64,000 nucleotides of DNA from Actinomyces qiguomingii (lineage in GTDB: Bacteria > Actinomycetota > Actinomycetes > Actinomycetales > Actinomycetaceae). The stretch spans positions 1,736,001 to 1,800,000 of the forward strand of contig NZ_CP025228.1 of the NCBI RefSeq assembly GCF_004102025.1, written 5' to 3'. Below the pieces are notes generated by a model. It worked only from the letters and a program-made list of their open reading frames with translations, did no database searches and was not told the origin of the DNA. Both the position numbers and the translations under genes were made by a program. Shown piece by piece: positions 55,005 through 63,889 of this stretch. Every line of letters begins with the position of its first letter. The first letter of the stretch is position 1.

Positions 55005-57368
55005 TCACGCGTGCGGCGGCGCCTGGTGATCCTCCGGTCCGGTCGTTGCCGCACCCGTTGCGGTGGCATGGCGTGATTGCTCATTGGCGAAACGGTTGTA
55101 TGCCAAAGACAGGCAGAAGCACACCAGTCCCGCCACCAGCAGCGCCAGGATCTGGGTGAGCGAGTTGCCGTCGGAAAGATCCAGAACCGCCAACTTAACC
55201 ACCACAGCCATAACTAGCGTGAGCCCGTAGTGGCGCAATGCAACCGCCCTGGCCCTGAAACCGACCACGATGCAAACCGCTCCGGTTACGAGCACCAATG
55301 CTGTGATGAACATGGAGGTTGGCGATGCGCCGGTGAGAATCGCGGCCGACCACCACAGTGCCAGGCTCAAGGAGACCGCGATCGCTACGGTCGGGGCAGT
55401 GCGGCCGAGCCAGGGCAGCAATAGTCGTGTACCGGCCACCATCAGTGCCGGGCCCAGCAGCAACAGGGGTGTGGCGGTCAACACGCCGGAGGTGGCGCGG
55501 GTCGCATCGGCCGCCATGAGGGTCACCGCTGCTTGCAGGGACAGCAGCCCGAAACCGAGCCGGGACAAGGTCGGGACGTGCTGCGACAGGGGAGTGCGCA
55601 GACTGCGCGCGCCCTCCAAGGCGCCGGCTCGCGCGCCCGAAACCAGCGCCATCGGGGTGCATCCGCGCGTGAACAGGCCCAGCCCCGACACCGCCAAGGC
55701 GCAGGAGGCCGCCAAAAGCGCTGCGGTGGTAGTTCCCGGCACCAATGCGTCAACCAGTGCGGGCAGAACCACCACCAGGTCGGCGGCGATTAACCAGGCG
55801 GCAGCGGTCAACTGGGCTGCGTGCGTATTGGAGCGTGCAGTGCCGGGAGGTCCGTCGGGGGCCGGGGTCAGGCGGCTCTCCAGCAGCACGCCAAGTCCCA
55901 CTGCGATGATCACCGTGACAATCGCCAGGCCCACGACAACCGGCTGGGGCCGGTGGGTGACGGCGAATGCCAGGGCTGCCAGGCCGGTCCCCGGCAGCAT
56001 CGGCACGGGTGTGGCGCCACCACCGCCCACCACCGGCACGGATGCCAGAGCCAGTGCCAGTACCGCTGGGAGCAGCAGGCGTTTGTCAACGGCGAAGGCA
56101 GCGCCGCCGACTGCCAGCATCACCCAAAGATTCACGCCGACCACGCTTCGCGGCCAGCTGTTTCCGGTCCCGCCGTAGGTGAGCAGGGCGGCAGTGGATG
56201 CGGTCACGGCGGCCAGTATCAAAGTCGTACTGAGGCCGGGCTGTGCCTCGACAACGGCAGACATCAGTCCAAAGCGCAGCACCGCAAGGGTCAGAGCGGC
56301 ACCCATCCCCGCCCATTCCCAGGCGGCCGCCTGAGGCGCGGACGCCAGGGACAACAAGCGCCCGGAGTGGTGCGTCTGAGCCAACAGCACCACGGCCGGC
56401 AGGCACAGCAACATGGTCCCTGCTGGCGGCCTGTCCGACAGCAGACCCAAGGGACCGATCAAAAGCGCCGTCGCGGTAACCACTATTGAGGTGGTCGGGA
56501 ACCACTGCACCAGACGCATGCGCGGCGTGTAGTGCGGCAGCAGCGCGCACACCGCCGCCAGAACGATTACGTACCCGTTTACCAGCGTCCACAGCAGCGT
56601 CGCCTGCCCGGGCTGGGCATTGGCCTGGGCACAGGCGAAGAGCACGGTCACCAGGGCCCCTACGGCGGAGATTACGGCCGTGAAGAACTGTTGGGTCGTC
56701 CAGGACACCAGCAGCAGCACGAATCCCCACGCAGCCATCAGGGGCAGAGCCGTGATTGCCTGCACGCCCAGCATCTGCACGGCGCCGATGATGGTCACGA
56801 ATCCCAGTGCTCCGCCCGTGCCCGTGACGGTGGCGGCCGCTACTTGTAGGCGCGGCTTATTCTCCGCCAGCGTGGTTCCCGCCGTGGTCATGCCGATGGC
56901 CAGCAGCCCCAGGCCGCCTACCTTCCAGGTGTCGGGAATCTGCTCCCAAACCAGCGCGATGAGGCTGACAGCCGCCAGCACTACCAGGAGCCCGGCGGCA
57001 CCTGAAAGCAGATAAGAGCCCACAGGGCCCTCACGCCGCGGCGGCGCAGGCGGTCTGTGTTCGGCGCGACTCGATCCGACGGCGGTCGGGTGTACTGCCG
57101 TCGGTGAAGGGACGGGCGACCGCCTCGACCGGGGGCCGGGGGCGAGGAAGGGATCGAAGTCGTCATATAGCGCCTCCGCTGCAGGACCCTTGCGTGCCGC
57201 CGGCGGTGACGCGGTAGTTGCTTGTGGCTGGGTGGGAGCAGTGTCTCGGGGCTTGACGGAGCCGGTGGGCGTATGGGCGAGTTGACTCTCCAGCCGATCT
57301 ACCTTGTGTTCAAGGGCGGCCAGGCGGGTGATCAGATCATCGAGTTGCGCACTGTCGTAGTGCTCCAT
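55005..57368 (-). CDS. DUF2339-type polytopic membrane protein, copy 2
   Basis: A 787-residue paralogue of the gene just downstream, on the same strand, 131 bp apart. It begins with a coiled coil (AQLDDLITRLAALEHKVDRL), a low-complexity linker, and the same array of membrane segments, ending AVALRHYGLTLVMAVVVKLA. ATG 57368 is preferred over a start at 57458, because the coiled coil begins there as in copy 1. Both copies have GATCCTTG about 6-12 nt before the ATG. The start is 80 bp from the divergent UDP-glucose pyrophosphorylase gene. Confidence 0.85.
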   Translation of the reverse strand: MEHYDSAQLDDLITRLAALEHKVDRLESQLAHTPTGSVKPRDTAPTQPQATTASPPAARKGPAAEALYDDFDPFLAPGPRSRRSPVPSPTAVHPTAVGSSRAEHRPPAPPRREGPVGSYLLSGAAGLLVVLAAVSLIALVWEQIPDTWKVGGLGLLAIGMTTAGTTLAENKPRLQVAAATVTGTGGALGFVTIIGAVQMLGVQAITALPLMAAWGFVLLLVSWTTQQFFTAVISAVGALVTVLFACAQANAQPGQATLLWTLVNGYVIVLAAVCALLPHYTPRMRLVQWFPTTSIVVTATALLIGPLGLLSDRPPAGTMLLCLPAVVLLAQTHHSGRLLSLASAPQAAAWEWAGMGAALTLAVLRFGLMSAVVEAQPGLSTTLILAAVTASTAALLTYGGTGNSWPRSVVGVNLWVMLAVGGAAFAVDKRLLLPAVLALALASVPVVGGGGATPVPMLPGTGLAALAFAVTHRPQPVVVGLAIVTVIIAVGLGVLLESRLTPAPDGPPGTARSNTHAAQLTAAAWLIAADLVVVLPALVDALVPGTTTAALLAASCALAVSGLGLFTRGCTPMALVSGARAGALEGARSLRTPLSQHVPTLSRLGFGLLSLQAAVTLMAADATRATSGVLTATPLLLLGPALMVAGTRLLLPWLGRTAPTVAIAVSLSLALWWSAAILTGASPTSMFITALVLVTGAVCIVVGFRARAVALRHYGLTLVMAVVVKLAVLDLSDGNSLTQILALLVAGLVCFCLSLAYNRFANEQSRHATATGAATTGPEDHQAPPHA

Positions 57369-57435
57369 GGGACAAGGATCGGGTAAAGCGCGGGCCTTGT
57401 CACGACTTTGATGAGGGCAGTTCCACGCGGTGGGA

Positions 57436-57441
57436 TAGCCT
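57436..57441 (+). promoter_or_regulatory. Candidate -10 element for the leaderless UDPGP gene
   Basis: TAGCCT followed by 6 nt and ATG 57448. Confidence 0.45.
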
Positions 57442-57447
57442 TTGCCC

Positions 57448-58827
57448 ATGAGCACCACAGGATTGGCCGCTGCCCAGGCAAAGATGCGCGACGCCGGCGT
57501 CGCCGAGCAGGCAATCGATGTTTTCAGCCATTACTACCGTGAGCTTGAGGAGGGAGCCACCGGACTCCTCCCCGAGGACACCATTGAACCGCTCACGCAG
57601 ATCGACTCCATTGACGACGTCGCTGTAGACGAGGCCGCCGCCCGCAAGGCGCTGGGCAAGACCGTACTCATCAAGCTCAACGGCGGGCTCGGCACCTCCA
57701 TGGGTATGGACCGGGCCAAGTCGCTGCTGCCGGTACGCGATGGCAAGACCTTCCTGGACCTGCTGGTAGACCAGGTCATGGCCGCCCGCGCCCGCTATGA
57801 CGTCACCCTGCCGCTGATCTTCATGGACTCCTTCCGCACTCGCCAGGACACGCTCGCGGCCCTGGCCGCCCACCCGGGCATCAAGGTGGAGGGAATTCCG
57901 TTGGACTTTCTGCAGAACCGGGAGCCGAAGCTGCGCGCCGACGATCTCACCCCGGTGGAGTGGGAGGCGGATCCGTCCCTGGAGTGGTGCCCGCCTGGAC
58001 ACGGCGACATCTACACCGCCCTGGTCGCCTCCGGCGTGCTGGAAACGCTCCTGGAGCGCGGCTACAAGTACGCGATGACATCCAACTCCGATAACCTGGG
58101 CGCCGCGCCCTCTGCCCGCATAGCCGGCTGGTTCGCCGCCTCCGGCGCGCCCTACGCGCCGGAGATGTGTCGCCGCACCCCCGCCGACGTCAAGGGCGGG
58201 CACCTGGCCGTGCGCAAGGCGGACGGCCGCATCATCCTGCGGGACACCGCGCAGACGCCGCCGGAGGAGATGCACTACTTCACCGACCAGTTCCGCCACC
58301 CCTTCTTCCACACCAACAACCTGTGGTTCGACCTGGAGGTGCTGCGGGACACCCTCGTCGAGCGTCGTGGCATCCTGGGACTGCCGTTGATCCGCAATGA
58401 CAAGACCGTGGACCCGGCGGACCCCGCCTCGACACCGGTCATTCAGCTGGAGACCGCCATGGGGGCGGCCGTGGAGGCCTTCGACGGCGCCACCGCCGTG
58501 GAGGTGCCGCGTAGCCGCTTCCTGCCGGTCAAGACCACCAATGATCTGCTGTTGGTGCGTTCGGATGTGTATGAGGTCGACGCCGACGGGCTGCTGCAGC
58601 AGGTGCCAGAGCAGGCCTGTGTGGTGGACCTCGACCCGCGCTACTACAAGCGGATCGCCGACTTCGAGGCCCGCTTCCCGCACGGGGTCCCCTCCATCCG
58701 CGACGCACGCAGCCTGACAGTGCGGGGCGACTGGACCTTCGGGACCGAGGTCGTCGCCACCGGGGATGCGGTTGTCTGCGAGCAGGACGCGCCTGGGGTG
58801 CTGGCCGACGGCGCTCGGCTGGGCTGA
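57448..58827 (+). CDS. UTP--glucose-1-phosphate uridylyltransferase (UDPGP family)
   Basis: A 459-residue enzyme that forms UDP-glucose from UTP and glucose 1-phosphate. It belongs to the UDPGP (eukaryote-like) family and not to GalU: KLNGGLGTSMGMDRAKSLLPV is the nucleotide-binding loop with the key Lys, and PPGHGDIYTAL and TSNSDNLGAAPS are further family motifs. UDP-glucose serves envelope polysaccharides and galactose metabolism. The gene is followed by a very strong hairpin terminator. Confidence 0.93.
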   Translation: MSTTGLAAAQAKMRDAGVAEQAIDVFSHYYRELEEGATGLLPEDTIEPLTQIDSIDDVAVDEAAARKALGKTVLIKLNGGLGTSMGMDRAKSLLPVRDGKTFLDLLVDQVMAARARYDVTLPLIFMDSFRTRQDTLAALAAHPGIKVEGIPLDFLQNREPKLRADDLTPVEWEADPSLEWCPPGHGDIYTALVASGVLETLLERGYKYAMTSNSDNLGAAPSARIAGWFAASGAPYAPEMCRRTPADVKGGHLAVRKADGRIILRDTAQTPPEEMHYFTDQFRHPFFHTNNLWFDLEVLRDTLVERRGILGLPLIRNDKTVDPADPASTPVIQLETAMGAAVEAFDGATAVEVPRSRFLPVKTTNDLLLVRSDVYEVDADGLLQQVPEQACVVDLDPRYYKRIADFEARFPHGVPSIRDARSLTVRGDWTFGTEVVATGDAVVCEQDAPGVLADGARLG

Positions 58828-58868
58828 GTGCTCGCAGGCGGGGCGGCGTCGTTTCAAGCGGTGGATGC

Positions 58869-58904
58869 GTGAGGCCCCGGACCAGACGGTCCGGGGCCTC
58901 ACGT
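58869..58904 (+). terminator. Terminator hairpin after the UDPGP gene
   Basis: A perfect 16-bp stem (arms 58869-58884 and 58889-58904; GTGAGGCCCCGGACC and its complement) with an AGAC loop. It also faces the 3' end of the minus-strand tRNA-Val and may end both transcripts. Confidence 0.85.
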
Positions 58905-58913
58905 GCTTCCGGT

Positions 58914-58986
58914 GGGCGATACTGGAATCGAACCAGTGACCTCCTCGGTGTGAACGAGGCGCTCTAACCCCTGAGCCAATCGCCCG
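58914..58986 (-). tRNA. tRNA-Val(CAC)
   Basis: A 73-nt cloverleaf with acceptor GGGCGAT/ATCGCCC, D-arm GCTC...GAGC, anticodon loop TTCACAC (CAC, reads GUG), and T-arm ACTGG-TTCGATT-CCAGT. The CCA end is not fully encoded (ACC then G). Confidence 0.95.
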
Positions 58987-59063
58987 GTGCGGTGCAGACA
59001 TTAGCGGTGCAAGGGCCGTTCCGGCAAATGGAGTGCCGGTGAGGTGGATCACCGTGTTTGTAT

Positions 59064-59094
59064 TTGCCTGACGGGCCGGGTCGGGTGTTATGGT
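59064..59094 (+). promoter_or_regulatory. Candidate promoter of the Gly-Cys-Val tRNA cluster
   Basis: TTGCCT (59064-59069) and TATGGT (59089-59094), spacer 19 bp, 46 bp before the first tRNA. The spacer is longer than ideal. Confidence 0.4.
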
Positions 59095-59140
59095 TCAGCC
59101 GCGCTCACGGGTTCAGATGAGCCTGACGAGCGTTGCGCAT

Positions 59141-59213
59141 GCGGATGTGGCTCAGTTGGTAGAGCATCACCTTGCCAAGGTGAGGGTCGCGGGTTCGAGT
59201 CCCGTCATCCGCT
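59141..59213 (+). tRNA. tRNA-Gly(GCC)
   Basis: A 73-nt cloverleaf with acceptor GCGGATG/CATCCGC, D-arm GCTC...GAGC, anticodon loop TTGCCAA (GCC) and T-arm CGGG-TTCGAGT-CCCG. The discriminator is T, and CC follows without A. Confidence 0.95.
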
Positions 59214-59245
59214 CCGAGGAGCCGGGTTCCTCCCAGCATCTCACT

Positions 59246-59316
59246 GGTGGGTTGGCCGAGAGGTTAGGCACCGGCCTGCAAAGCCGTTTACACCGGTTCG
59301 AATCCGGTACCCACCT
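59246..59316 (+). tRNA. tRNA-Cys(GCA)
   Basis: A 71-nt cloverleaf with acceptor GGTGGGT/ACCCACC, anticodon loop CTGCAAA (GCA) and T-arm ACCGG-TTCGAAT-CCGGT. The discriminator T is usual for Cys. CCA is not encoded. Confidence 0.95.
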
Positions 59317-59317
59317 C

Positions 59318-59392
59318 GGGCGATTGGCGCAGCGGTAGCGCGCTTCCCTGACACGGAAGAGGTCACTGGTTCGATCCCAGTATCGCCCACCA
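59318..59392 (+). tRNA. tRNA-Val(GAC)
   Basis: A 72-nt cloverleaf plus encoded CCA (59390-59392), with acceptor GGGCGAT/ATCGCCC, anticodon loop CTGACAC (GAC) and T-arm ACTGG-TTCGATC-CCAGT. It begins 1 nt after the tRNA-Cys discriminator, so both are cut from one precursor. Its acceptor stem is the same as that of the minus-strand tRNA-Val. Confidence 0.95.
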
Positions 59393-59413
59393 CCGCCTTG
59401 CTTCTCCCGCCAG

Positions 59414-60286
59414 TCAGTCGGCCGGGAACCAGGCGTCCAAGACCTGTAGCACGCCGTCGTCGTCATTGGCGGGCGCAGTGAAGCGGGCGCCCCGCCGGGC
59501 GGCCGGTGAAGCGTTACCCATGGCGATGCCGTAGCCGACGCCGGCCAGCATCTCCGTGTCATTGCCGGAGTCCCCGAAGGCGGCGGCCTGACCACGTGTG
59601 AGGCCCCAGTGGTCCAGCAGCACGTCCAGCCCGGAGGCCTTGTGCCGCCCGGGCACGATCAGGTCCACGCTGTCATGCCCGGACACCACCGGCACCATGG
59701 CTCCTTCCAGCGCCGCGGACAACCGGTCCAGGAAGACCTGCGTGAAGCCGCGCTTGTCCACTAGCGCGATCTTGGATACCCGGTGGCCGTTGATGTCGGC
59801 GGTGTGCGTGACGTACTGGTACTGCGGGTGGTAGAAGGTCAGTAGCTCCCGCATCTGCGGCGTCTCCGACTCGCGCAGGTAGGCGCCGTCCGGGCCGGAG
59901 GCGATGAAGGCGAGCCCGGCGTCCTCGTCGAGCACCGCCAGCACCCGGGCCAGCGCATCCATGGGCACGTGCGTCTCCAGCAGCCGGACACCATCGGCCA
60001 GCACGATCGCCCCGTTGTCGGACACCACGCCGTCGGGAGCCGGGCCCTCAGCGGCCGGGAAGAAGCCGAGCAACTGCGCCTCCTGATTGCCGGAGGCGAC
60101 CACGAAGCGCACCCCGGCCTTGCTCATGCGGCGGCGCAGCGGCGCGAAGCGGCCCCGGTTGTAGGTGGACCCGGCGCGCAGGAAGGTGCCATCCATGTCC
60201 ACCGCCACTACGCGCAGACCCGGCGGCCGGCAGGCCGGGGGAGCAGGCGGCGCCGCGGCGCCTTCCCTTTCCGGTGCTTGGCTCAT
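59414..60286 (-). CDS. Cof-type HAD phosphatase, copy 1
   Basis: A 290-residue HAD hydrolase (Cof/YidA class, C2B cap). The nucleophile Asp lies in VVAVDMDGTFL, motif II in VASGNQ, the motif III Lys around VDKRG, and motif IV is FGDSGNDTEMLAGVGYGIAMGNA. It probably dephosphorylates sugar phosphates or flavin nucleotides. GAGGAG lies 7 nt before the ATG. Its gene starts 1 nt after the stop of the second HAD gene, so the two are co-translated. Confidence 0.92.
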   Translation of the reverse strand: MSQAPEREGAAAPPAPPACRPPGLRVVAVDMDGTFLRAGSTYNRGRFAPLRRRMSKAGVRFVVASGNQEAQLLGFFPAAEGPAPDGVVSDNGAIVLADGVRLLETHVPMDALARVLAVLDEDAGLAFIASGPDGAYLRESETPQMRELLTFYHPQYQYVTHTADINGHRVSKIALVDKRGFTQVFLDRLSAALEGAMVPVVSGHDSVDLIVPGRHKASGLDVLLDHWGLTRGQAAAFGDSGNDTEMLAGVGYGIAMGNASPAARRGARFTAPANDDDGVLQVLDAWFPAD

Positions 60287-60287
60287 C

Positions 60288-61202
60288 TCAGAGCTCCTCG
60301 ATCAGGCCGAGGTGGGTGAAGGCCCTGGCCAGGCCGTCGTCCTCGACGTCGTCGGTCACCAGGTCGGCGGCCGCCTTCACCTCCGGGGCGGCATTCCCCA
60401 TCGCCACGCCCACCCCGCAGTACTCCAGCATGCCCAGGTCCACCGCGCCATCCCCAAAAGCCACGGCCTCGGCGGGAGACACTCCCAGGTGGCGCAGCAG
60501 CACGTCTATGGCCTCCACCTTGTTGGCCGCGGGCAGGGCGACGTCTCCGAACAGGGCGTCGTGCCCGCGGCCGCCCCAGGTACCGACGAGCAGCCCGGGG
60601 AAGGCGTGCCGCGCGGCCTCGACATCCTGCGGGCCGGACAGCACGAAGCTGATCTTGTTGACGTCCTCGCGCATCAGCTGCTCGGTGAGTATTAGATCCG
60701 GCAGTGCGTCCGCCACCTCCAGCGACGCGGCGTCATCGCGCCCCCTGCCGGCGGCATAGGCACGAATCGCATCGCGAGCGGTATCGGGGAACGACCCCGG
60801 CGCGTACAGGCCCGAGTTCGACTCCAGGTAGAAGGTTAGCCCGCGCGCCCGCAGCCACGCCACGATCCGGGCGCAGTCGTCACGAGACAGGTGACGGTGC
60901 AGTAGCACCTCGCCGTCATCCTCCACGTAGGCGCCGTTGCCGCCGATCATGCCGTCCAAGCCGATGTTCCAGATGCGTGCAGGCACCTCCGCTCGGGAAC
61001 GCCCGGTAGTCACATAGACGCGATGCCCGGTGGCCCGGGCCCGCCGGACCGCGCTGACGGCCGAGTCGGGCAGCACGTTCGTGTAGGTCACCAAGGTGCC
61101 GTCCACATCCATCAGGATGATGCGGGGCCGAGCCGATGCCGTGGCCGACGCGGGTGCGCGCCGTTCCGGCAGATCCGGCGGGGCGGGCGGAGAACTGGAC
61201 AC
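60288..61202 (-). CDS. Cof-type HAD phosphatase, copy 2
   Basis: A 304-residue HAD hydrolase of the same class as the next gene. Motifs: ILMDVDGTLV (nucleophile Asp), VYVTTGRSRAEV, and FGDGAVDLGMLEYCGVGVAMGNA. In the last, the usual GDxxND is GDGAVD, a slight change that keeps the acidic ends. GTG 61202 is chosen because AGGAG lies 6 nt upstream; a longer in-frame ORF begins at 61262 without support. The first gene of a two-gene operon. Confidence 0.9.
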   Translation of the reverse strand: MSSSPPAPPDLPERRAPASATASARPRIILMDVDGTLVTYTNVLPDSAVSAVRRARATGHRVYVTTGRSRAEVPARIWNIGLDGMIGGNGAYVEDDGEVLLHRHLSRDDCARIVAWLRARGLTFYLESNSGLYAPGSFPDTARDAIRAYAAGRGRDDAASLEVADALPDLILTEQLMREDVNKISFVLSGPQDVEAARHAFPGLLVGTWGGRGHDALFGDVALPAANKVEAIDVLLRHLGVSPAEAVAFGDGAVDLGMLEYCGVGVAMGNAAPEVKAAADLVTDDVEDDGLARAFTHLGLIEEL

Positions 61203-61324
61203 GGGTGACTCCTGGACGGTGTTGGCCCTGGCCGAACAGGCGCATGTGGCGAGCCGAGACAATGATCACAGCATAGGTGGCGACCCGGTGCCGGGCCAGG
61301 ACCACGCAGGCCGGAAGCGATTCC

Positions 61325-61380
61325 ACCGAGGTCGGTAGACGTTACCGCCGAGGTCGGTAGCAATAACCGCCGAGATCGGT
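61325..61380. repeat. Three palindromic CCGAGGTCGGT repeats at 22-bp spacing
   Basis: CCGAGGTCGGT at 61326-61336 and 61348-61358, and CCGAGATCGGT at 61370-61380, exactly 22 bp apart. Each is a near-palindrome (ACCGA..TCGGT). They lie in the 376-bp gap between the divergent HAD operon and uvrC. The rest of the gap (61381-61566) shows no gene I would support. Confidence 0.8.
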
Positions 61381-61566
61381 TGATATGGCGAATGGGCTCC
61401 CGTCGGCCTGCCGGGCCATGCACCATCCGCACGCCCTTAGGGCACGCCACCAATCGTCAGGCCAACGCGCGGCACCACGTGGGGAGGCGCCGAAGGCCCG
61501 GGAGCCGGCCGCCGGGCCACCGCCCCGATGCTCCTGGCGATCTTCGCGGGTAGGAAAGCGATCGCA

Positions 61567-61572
61567 TAATCT
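61567..61572 (+). promoter_or_regulatory. Candidate -10 element for leaderless uvrC mRNA
   Basis: TAATCT (overlapping CATAAT at 61565-61570) followed by 6 nt and ATG 61579. No Shine-Dalgarno or LexA box was seen. Confidence 0.45.
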
Positions 61573-61578
61573 CCTGCC

Positions 61579-63876
61579 ATGGCCGACCCGTCGACATACC
61601 GTCCCGCTCCCGGCGACATCCCTACCTCGCCGGGCGTGTATCGGTTCCTTGACGCCGAGGGGCGCGTCATCTACGTCGGCAAGGCCAAGAACCTGCGCGC
61701 CCGCCTGAGCAACTACTTCCAGGACCTGGCCGCTCTGCATCCGCGCACCCAGAGGATGGTGACCACGGCCTGCGCGGTGGAGTGGACGGTGGTGTCCACC
61801 GAGGTGGAGTCCCTGGCCCTGGAGTACTCCTGGATCAAGGAGTTCAACCCGCGCTTCAATGTCAAGTACAAGGATGACAAGTCCTACCCGTATCTTGCGG
61901 TCACCATGCAGGAGACCTATCCGCGGGCGCAGATCGTGCGCGGCGCCCGCCGCCCCGGCGTGCGGTACTTCGGGCCCTTCGTGCAGGTGTGGTCCATCCG
62001 GGAGACCCTTGACCAGCTGCTGCGCGTCTTCCCCATCCGCTCTTGCTCGGCGGGGGTGTTCAAGCGCGCCCACGCCTCCGGTCGCCCGTGCCTGCTGGGC
62101 TACATAGACAAGTGCTCCGCACCCTGCGTGGGACGCATCAGCCCCGCCGACCACCGGGCGTTGGCCGAGGACTTCTGCGCCTTCATGGCTGGCCGCACCG
62201 GTCCCTACCTGCGCGAGGTCGAGGCGCAGATGCGGGCTGCCGCCCAAGCGCTCGACTTCGAGAAGGCGGCCCGCCTGCGCGACGACGCCGAGGCTCTGCG
62301 CAAGGTCATTGAGCAGAACACGGTGGTGTTGCCTGAGGCCACCGACGCCGACGTGTTCGCCCTGACACGCGATGAGCTTACTGCCGCCGTGCAGGTCTTC
62401 CACGTGCGCGGCGGGCGGGTGCGCGGCCAGCGCGGCTGGGTTATAGACCTGGTGGAGGAGGCCACCGACGCTGAACTCATTGAGCGGCTCCTCCAGCAGG
62501 TCTACTCCGACCTGCTCGAACCCGCCGACGCCGCTCCTGTCGGCACAGACGTCGGCGCCCCCGAACGCTCCGGGCCCACCACCTCCCTAGGCGTGGGCGA
62601 CCGGGCCCCCGCTGCGCCCCAGGAACGCACCGCCCCCGAGAATGGCAGCCGTACGGGCAGGCGCGAGCGGAGCGCAACCAGCGTCGACGATGTCACTCAC
62701 ACCGCCACCACCGCGGTGCCGCGGGAGATCCTGGTGCCCGCCCTGCCGTCCGATGCCGAGGCCGTGCGCGACTGGCTGACCGGTCTGCGCGGCGCCAGGG
62801 TGGAGCTGCGCGTGCCCCTGCGGGGGGACAAGGCCGCCCTAATGGACAACGTGCGCAAGAACGCCGAGGAGGCGCTGCGCCAGCACAAGACCCGCCGTGC
62901 CGGCGACCTCACCCAGCGCTCCCAGGCGCTGGAGGAACTGGCCGAGGCCCTGGACCTGCCGGAGGCCCCGCTGCGGGTGGAGTGCTACGACATCTCCCAC
63001 ACGCAGGGCAGCTACCAGGTCGGCTCCATGGTCGTCTTCGAGGACGGTGCCCCCAAGAAGTCCGACTACCGGCGCTTCGTTATCCGCGGTCGGGACGGAT
63101 CCGGCGCCGCCGACGACACCGCCGCCATGCATGAGGTACTCACCCGTCGCTTCAAGCGGCTGCTGGCTGAGCGCAGCACCCCCGGTCCGGTGTCCGGCTC
63201 CGTACCGGCGAGTCTCGGCGGGCAGTACGTGGAGGATATGGCCGACGACGTCGTACCGGCGGCAGTCGACGGCGAGCCTGTGGGGACGGTGGTGGCCGCG
63301 GACAGCGCCGGCGTAACTCCCGCCTCCGGCCCCGTAGACCCCGACACCGGCCGCCCGCGCCGCTTCTCCTACACGCCCGGGCTCGTCGTCGTCGACGGCG
63401 GCCTGCCGCAGGTAAATGCCGCCCAGGCCGTGCTCGACGAACTCGGCGTGGAGGTGCCCCTAGTGGGCCTGGCCAAGCGCCTGGAGGAGGTGTGGGTGCC
63501 GGGTGAAGAGTTCCCAATAGTTCTGCCACGCACCTCACCCGCCCTATACCTGCTGCAGTACCTGCGCGACGAGTCCCACCGCTTCGCCATCACGCACCAC
63601 CGTAAGAAGCGTTCGGCGGGAATGACCCGATCCGTGCTCGACTCGATCCCCGGGCTCGGCCCGGCCCGACAGGCGGCGTTGCTTAAGGAGTTCGGCTCGG
63701 TCAAGCGCCTGCGGGCCGCCACCCCCGAGCAGATCGCCGCCGTGAAGGGCATCGGCCCGACCCTGGCCGCAACCATTCAACGGCGGCTGGCCGATGGGGG
63801 AAGGGCTAGGACGGCCACCGGGGCGGAGGTGGACTCGGCGGAGTCGACGCCTGCTGCGGTGTCATCGGATCGATGA
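61579..63876 (+). CDS. uvrC: Excinuclease ABC subunit C
   Basis: A 765-residue dual-incision nuclease, longer than the usual 600-650. The N-terminal GIY-YIG domain ([22 protein letters not shown]) makes the 3' cut. A UVR motif ([17 protein letters not shown]) binds UvrB. The RNase H-like domain ([11 protein letters not shown]) makes the 5' cut, and tandem helix-hairpin-helix motifs end the protein. Two low-complexity insertions explain the length: about residues 312-381 and 533-595, both Pro/Ala/Asp-rich and outside core motifs. Confidence 0.96.
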   Translation: MADPSTYRPAPGDIPTSPGVYRFLDAEGRVIYVGKAKNLRARLSNYFQDLAALHPRTQRMVTTACAVEWTVVSTEVESLALEYSWIKEFNPRFNVKYKDDKSYPYLAVTMQETYPRAQIVRGARRPGVRYFGPFVQVWSIRETLDQLLRVFPIRSCSAGVFKRAHASGRPCLLGYIDKCSAPCVGRISPADHRALAEDFCAFMAGRTGPYLREVEAQMRAAAQALDFEKAARLRDDAEALRKVIEQNTVVLPEATDADVFALTRDELTAAVQVFHVRGGRVRGQRGWVIDLVEEATDAELIERLLQQVYSDLLEPADAAPVGTDVGAPERSGPTTSLGVGDRAPAAPQERTAPENGSRTGRRERSATSVDDVTHTATTAVPREILVPALPSDAEAVRDWLTGLRGARVELRVPLRGDKAALMDNVRKNAEEALRQHKTRRAGDLTQRSQALEELAEALDLPEAPLRVECYDISHTQGSYQVGSMVVFEDGAPKKSDYRRFVIRGRDGSGAADDTAAMHEVLTRRFKRLLAERSTPGPVSGSVPASLGGQYVEDMADDVVPAAVDGEPVGTVVAADSAGVTPASGPVDPDTGRPRRFSYTPGLVVVDGGLPQVNAAQAVLDELGVEVPLVGLAKRLEEVWVPGEEFPIVLPRTSPALYLLQYLRDESHRFAITHHRKKRSAGMTRSVLDSIPGLGPARQAALLKEFGSVKRLRAATPEQIAAVKGIGPTLAATIQRRLADGGRARTATGAEVDSAESTPAAVSSDR

Positions 63877-63889
63877 CACAATCCAGCGG

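Noticed and set aside
59038..59140. Possible small gene before the tRNA cluster
   Set aside because: No ribosome site or protein-like frame; the stretch is better explained as tRNA promoter.
61325..61380. CRISPR array
   Set aside because: Only three 11-bp units with 11-bp spacing, far too short for repeats and spacers, and no cas genes nearby.
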